Assembly: GCA_902795785.1 (NCBI GenBank)
Contig: CADBMK010000126.1
Location: 1 to 9,610 of the forward strand
From: an uncultured Bacteroidia bacterium
Lineage (GTDB): Bacteria; Bacteroidota; Bacteroidia; Bacteroidales; UBA932
DNA: 9,610 nucleotides
Direction: 5' to 3'
A program made the position numbers and the translations under genes. The notes beneath the pieces are model-generated. The model saw nothing but the letters and a program-made list of their open reading frames with translations. It made no database searches and had not been told where the DNA came from. Of this stretch, positions 6,725-9,610 are shown in pieces; the stretch's first letter is position 1; each line of letters starts with the position of its first letter.

Positions 6725-7459
6725 TTAGTAAACTATCAGGAAGAGGGCCGCCGCAAGGGCTGCTCCCGTTGCAGGCCCGAATACTGGAATCCAGCTGTAT
6801 TCCCAGCCGCTGTCCCTCTTGCCCTTTATAGGCAGTACTGCGTGGGCAATTCTAGGAGAGAGGTCTCTTGCAGGGTTCATGGCGTATCCTGTGGTTCCTC
6901 CTATTGAGAAACCTATGGCCATGATAAGGGCAGTAACAGGGAAGGCGCCAAGACTTCCCATCCCAATCTCCGAACTGTTGCCGGCTGTGCCGAAGGCAAG
7001 TATCGTGTACACAAGAAGGAAGGTTGCCACCATCTCACAGAAGAAGTTGTTGGTCTTGTGGCTGATGGCCGGCATCGTGCAGAAGCATCCAAGCATTGCG
7101 TCCGGTTGGTCGGCTGTGGCGTCGAAATGATCCTTGTAGAAGGCGTAAACCACTACGGCTCCGAGGAAGCCGCCGATCATCTGCGCTATAATATAAGGTA
7201 TAACTGCTCCCCAGGCGAATTTGCCTGCAAGGGCGCATCCGAGTGTGACTACAGGGTTGAGATGTGCGCCTGAAGGCTGGCTGACAAAAACTCCGCACAT
7301 TACTGCGAGTCCCCATCCGAGGGCGATGGCTACCCAGCCCGCTCCCTGCGCCTTAGACTTGTTCAGGGTGACTGCAGCGCAAACGCCGTCTCCCATGAGC
7401 ACCAGAACCAGGGTTCCGATAAGCTCGAAAACACATTTCTGAATGAGAGTGTATTCCAT
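6725..7459 (-). CDS. glpF: Glycerol facilitator, aquaglyceroporin of the MIP family
   Basis: This 244-residue inner-membrane channel carries glycerol and related small polyols by facilitated diffusion. The hydrophobic profile fits six membrane helices with two half-helix loops. The first loop reads SGAHLNPVVTLG, with NPV at 68-70 instead of the usual NPA. The second reads GYAMNPARDLSPR, with the canonical NPA at 195-197 followed by the selectivity-filter Arg198 and Asp199. The Asp after the Arg is characteristic of glycerol-type rather than water-only channels. Length is close to that of other bacterial GlpF proteins. It starts 5 nt after the glpK stop, so the two are surely co-transcribed, with kinase first (E. 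coli has glpF first). A strong terminator follows. GlpK phosphorylation would trap the imported glycerol. Identification is firm; the effect of the NPV variant is unknown. Confidence 0.95.
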   Translation of the reverse strand: MEYTLIQKCVFELIGTLVLVLMGDGVCAAVTLNKSKAQGAGWVAIALGWGLAVMCGVFVSQPSGAHLNPVVTLGCALAGKFAWGAVIPYIIAQMIGGFLGAVVVYAFYKDHFDATADQPDAMLGCFCTMPAISHKTNNFFCEMVATFLLVYTILAFGTAGNSSEIGMGSLGAFPVTALIMAIGFSIGGTTGYAMNPARDLSPRIAHAVLPIKGKRDSGWEYSWIPVFGPATGAALAAALFLIVY

Positions 7460-7464
7460 AATTA

Positions 7465-8949
7465 TTATTTGTTTAGTGTTCTTGAAATTGCGTCCGCCCA
7501 GCCAGCCTTGAGGGCGTCCGTGGTTTTGGCGTCGGCTTCCGGGTTAAAGGCGCGGTCCTTCTGCCACTGCTTCTTTATCTGGTCTATGCTGTCCCAGAAT
7601 CCTACGGCAAGTCCTGCCAGGTAGCAGGCTCCCTTGGCCGTGGTTTCCGTGATTTTTGGACGGATTACTTCACAGCCGAGAACGTCGGCCTGGAACTGCA
7701 TCAGAAGGTTGTTTCTTGAGGCTCCGCCGTCGACCTTGAGCTCGCAGAGTTTCATCCCCGCATCCTTCTCCATGGCCCTTACAATGTCCATGGTCTGGAA
7801 TGCGATTCCTTCAAGGGCGGCGCGTGCGATATGGCCTGCTGTCGTACCCCTTGTAAGGCCCACGATGGTTCCGCGTGCGTACTGGTCCCAGTATGGGGCT
7901 CCCATTCCCGTAAGTGCGGGAACAAAATATACTCCACCGTTGTCTTCCACCGTCCCGGCGAGGGCTTCAATCTCTCCGGAAGATTTGATGAGGCCGAGGC
8001 CGTCCCTTAGCCACTGGACCACTGATCCGCCCACGAAGATGCTGCCTTCAAGGGCGTAGTTGACCGTGTCCCCGATTTTCCACGCTACCGTGGTGAGAAG
8101 GCTGTTTTTTGAAAGGATCGGCTTTTCTCCTGTATTCATGAGAAGGAAGCAGCCGGTGCCGTAGGTGTTCTTCACGGCGCCAGGTGTTGTGCACATCTGG
8201 CCGAAGAGGGCTGCCTGCTGGTCTCCGGCTATGCCGGCGATAGGGACTTCGTTTGCGAAGAGTCCTGTTTTTGCCAGACCGTAAACCTCGCTGGATGAGC
8301 GGACTTCCGGCATCATCGACTCGGGGATCCCGAGAAGGTCGAGAAGTTCAGTGTCCCACGCGAGGGTGTTGATGTTGAAGAGCATCGTGCGGGAAGCGTT
8401 GCTGACGTCGGTCACGTGAACTTCCCCGCAGGTGAGGTTCCAGATGAGCCAGGAATCCACGGTTCCGAAGCGGAGTTCTCCGGCCTCGGCCCTTTCCCTT
8501 GCTCCCGGGACATTTTCAAGAATCCAGCGGATCTTGGTGCCGCTGAAGTATGCGTCTATGATGAGGCCGGTTTTCTCGCGGATCTTGTCCGTGAGCCCCT
8601 TTGCCTTCAGACTGTCGCAGAATTCGGATGTCCTCCTGTCCTGCCATACGATGGCGTTATAGACAGGTTCTCCGGTGACGGCGTCCCATACTATCGTGGT
8701 TTCCCTCTGGTTGGTGATGCCGATGGCAGCCAAATCGCCTCCGTCGCTTCCTACGGCCGCGATGGCTTCGGCGATGACGGCTGCCTGGGATGACCATATC
8801 TCAACCGGTTCGTGTTCAACCCAGCCCGGCTGGGGGAAATATTGCGTAAATTCTTTTTGGGCTACTGCGCAGGTATTGCCCTCGTGATCAAACACGATTG
8901 CTCTCGAACTTGTGGTGCCCTGGTCAATTGCTAGAATGTACTTAGGCAT
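7465..8949 (-). CDS. glpK: Glycerol kinase, FGGY family
   Basis: This 494-residue cytoplasmic enzyme converts glycerol and ATP to sn-glycerol-3-phosphate. The N-terminal phosphate-binding loop reads AIDQGTTSSRAIVFD (7-21). Substrate residues expected for glycerol kinases are present: Arg82-Glu83 in NQRETT, Tyr134, and Asp243-Gln244 in GIAGDQQAALFG. The first FGGY signature is at 134-146 (YFSGTKIRWILEN); the second is near 360-381 (GTIVGLTRGTTAGHIARAAL). DGGASRNNLLMQFQAD at 408-423 is the usual C-terminal adenine-side motif. Length is standard. The loop before Asp243 reads GLFANEVPIAGIAGD: it has no His for HPr phosphorylation, and Glu234 stands where E. coli has Arg236 for fructose-1,6-bisphosphate. 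The gene starts 42 nt after miaB with no visible promoter or Shine-Dalgarno sequence, and glpF follows after 5 nt. No glycerol-3-phosphate dehydrogenase gene lies in the window. Confidence 0.97.
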   Translation of the reverse strand: MPKYILAIDQGTTSSRAIVFDHEGNTCAVAQKEFTQYFPQPGWVEHEPVEIWSSQAAVIAEAIAAVGSDGGDLAAIGITNQRETTIVWDAVTGEPVYNAIVWQDRRTSEFCDSLKAKGLTDKIREKTGLIIDAYFSGTKIRWILENVPGARERAEAGELRFGTVDSWLIWNLTCGEVHVTDVSNASRTMLFNINTLAWDTELLDLLGIPESMMPEVRSSSEVYGLAKTGLFANEVPIAGIAGDQQAALFGQMCTTPGAVKNTYGTGCFLLMNTGEKPILSKNSLLTTVAWKIGDTVNYALEGSIFVGGSVVQWLRDGLGLIKSSGEIEALAGTVEDNGGVYFVPALTGMGAPYWDQYARGTIVGLTRGTTAGHIARAALEGIAFQTMDIVRAMEKDAGMKLCELKVDGGASRNNLLMQFQADVLGCEVIRPKITETTAKGACYLAGLAVGFWDSIDQIKKQWQKDRAFNPEADAKTTDALKAGWADAISRTLNK

Positions 8950-8973
8950 ATGTCAGTGTTATTAGTGGTCTTT

Positions 8974-8987
8974 GGGGCTGCGGCCCC
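8974..8987. other. Short GC-rich hairpin between miaB and glpK
   Basis: GGGGC at 8974-8978 pairs with GCCCC at 8983-8987 around a 4-nt loop. On neither strand is it followed by a T-rich run, so it is a poor intrinsic terminator. It lies 4 nt past the miaB stop and about 25 nt before the glpK start. It may protect or partly end the miaB message, or have no role. Confidence 0.4.
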
Positions 8988-8991
8988 CGTC

Positions 8992-9610
8992 TTACTCGAC
9001 GAGGTCGCAGATGAGGGTCGCGGACGTACATTCGCGAACCTTGACAATGGCGTAATCGCCGGTGGTGTGGCCTCCGCCAGGGAATACGCACATCTTGTTG
9101 TTTGATGCGCGTCCGCAAAGCTGGGCCGGGTCTTTCTTTGAAGGTCCTTCTACGAGGACCTTGAAGGTCTTGCCAATCTCTTTCTCATTGCTCTTGCGGC
9201 TGCATTTGTTCTGCAGGGCGATGATTTCGTTGAGACGGCGTGTTTTGGTCTCTATGTCTATGTCGTCCGGGTATTTCCTGGATGCCAGTGTGCCCGGGCG
9301 CTCCGAGTAGTAGAACATGAAGGCCGAATCGTAGCAGACGGTCCTGAAAATGTCCATGGTCTGCTGAAAATCCTCTTCGGTTTCCCCACTGAATCCTACG
9401 ATGACGTCGGTCATGATTCCGCAGTCAGGAATGATGCTGCGGATCTTGTCCACTCGCTCCAGATACCAGGCGCGGTCGTAGCTTCGGCGCATCTTCTTGA
9501 GCATCACGTCGCTGCCGGACTGTACAGGCAGGTGGATGTGTTTGCAGATATTCTCGTGACGGGCCATCGTTTCGATGACCTGGTCGCTGATGTCCTTAGG
9601 ATGTGACGTC
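8992..9610 (-). CDS. miaB: tRNA-2-methylthio-N6-dimethylallyladenosine synthase MiaB, N-terminus cut by window edge
   Basis: The right edge cuts this gene; 205 C-terminal residues are visible and the frame is open to base 9609, so the Met at 9567 is internal. MiaB adds a methylthio group to i6A37 of tRNAs reading UNN codons, using radical-SAM chemistry and a second iron-sulfur cluster. Visible from the start is the family motif TSHPKDIS, then HENICKHIHLPVQSGSD, RSYDRAWYLERVDKIRSIIPD and TDVIVGFSGETEEDF, all from the radical-SAM barrel. The last roughly 65 residues, with FKVLVEGPSKKDPAQLCGRASNN trimmed here to LVEGPSK and CGRASNNKMCVFPG, form the RNA-binding TRAM domain. The N-terminal domain and the CxxxCxxC cluster are outside the window. 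MiaB is favoured over MtaB or RimO because of the HIHLPVQSGS and CGRASNNKMCVFPG patterns. It lies 42 nt upstream of glpK on the same strand; functional linkage is unlikely. Confidence 0.95.
   Translation of the reverse strand, partial: TSHPKDISDQVIETMARHENICKHIHLPVQSGSDVMLKKMRRSYDRAWYLERVDKIRSIIPDCGIMTDVIVGFSGETEEDFQQTMDIFRTVCYDSAFMFYYSERPGTLASRKYPDDIDIETKTRRLNEIIALQNKCSRKSNEKEIGKTFKVLVEGPSKKDPAQLCGRASNNKMCVFPGGGHTTGDYAIVKVRECTSATLICDLVE

Noticed and set aside
7634..8059. 141-codon plus-strand frame opposite glpK
   Set aside because: Shadow of a highly conserved glycerol kinase region.
8974..8990. Intrinsic terminator after miaB
   Set aside because: The hairpin has only five base pairs and no T-run on either strand, so it was kept only as a hairpin.
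8992..9567. A complete small protein starting at the Met at 9567
   Set aside because: The frame continues upstream to the window edge with MiaB residues (TSHPKDIS), so this Met is internal.
1..9610. CRISPR array, insertion sequence, tRNA, rRNA or prophage signal
   Set aside because: No regularly spaced repeats, transposase or integrase frames, terminal inverted repeats or RNA-gene sequences were seen.

Overview
The window looks like chromosomal DNA from a member of the Bacteroidota, most likely the order Bacteroidales. The evidence is a TonB-dependent receptor with an N-terminal carboxypeptidase-regulatory-like domain, a lipoprotein with an acidic K-D-E surface-export signal just after its lipidated Cys, a DUF4876/DUF6850-type outer-membrane gene pair, no usable Shine-Dalgarno sequences, and a TAnnTTTG promoter element. 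The genus cannot be fixed from this sequence. Every gene I accept is on the minus strand, so transcription runs from right to left. Both edge genes are cut by the window.

Right part (9610 to 6725): the C-terminal 205 residues of MiaB (tRNA methylthiotransferase) are followed after 42 nt by glpK (glycerol kinase) and, 5 nt later, by glpF (aquaglyceroporin). GlpF lets glycerol through the inner membrane and GlpK traps it as glycerol-3-phosphate. A strong hairpin terminator closes this block at about 6671-6704.

Middle (6724 to 6401): a 324-nt AT-rich spacer holds the glpF terminator, several short direct repeats, and a Bacteroidota-type promoter about 27 nt before the next start codon.

Left part (6400 to 1): a tight four-gene operon encodes a 946-residue TonB-dependent receptor, a 418-residue DUF4876-like surface lipoprotein, a 510-residue DUF6850-like outer-membrane beta-barrel protein, and the first 250 residues of a secreted papain-like (C1) cysteine peptidase. 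The peptidase runs off the left edge and retains Cys49, His204 and Asn233. Gaps are 8, 6 and 3 nt. There is no SusD homologue, so this is not a classical glycan-utilisation pair. The working inference is an outer-membrane uptake system in which a secreted protease, a surface lipoprotein and a second barrel protein serve one TonB-dependent transporter. The substrate is unknown; peptides, or a metal or cofactor freed from protein, are possibilities. This cluster is the most interesting content of the window.
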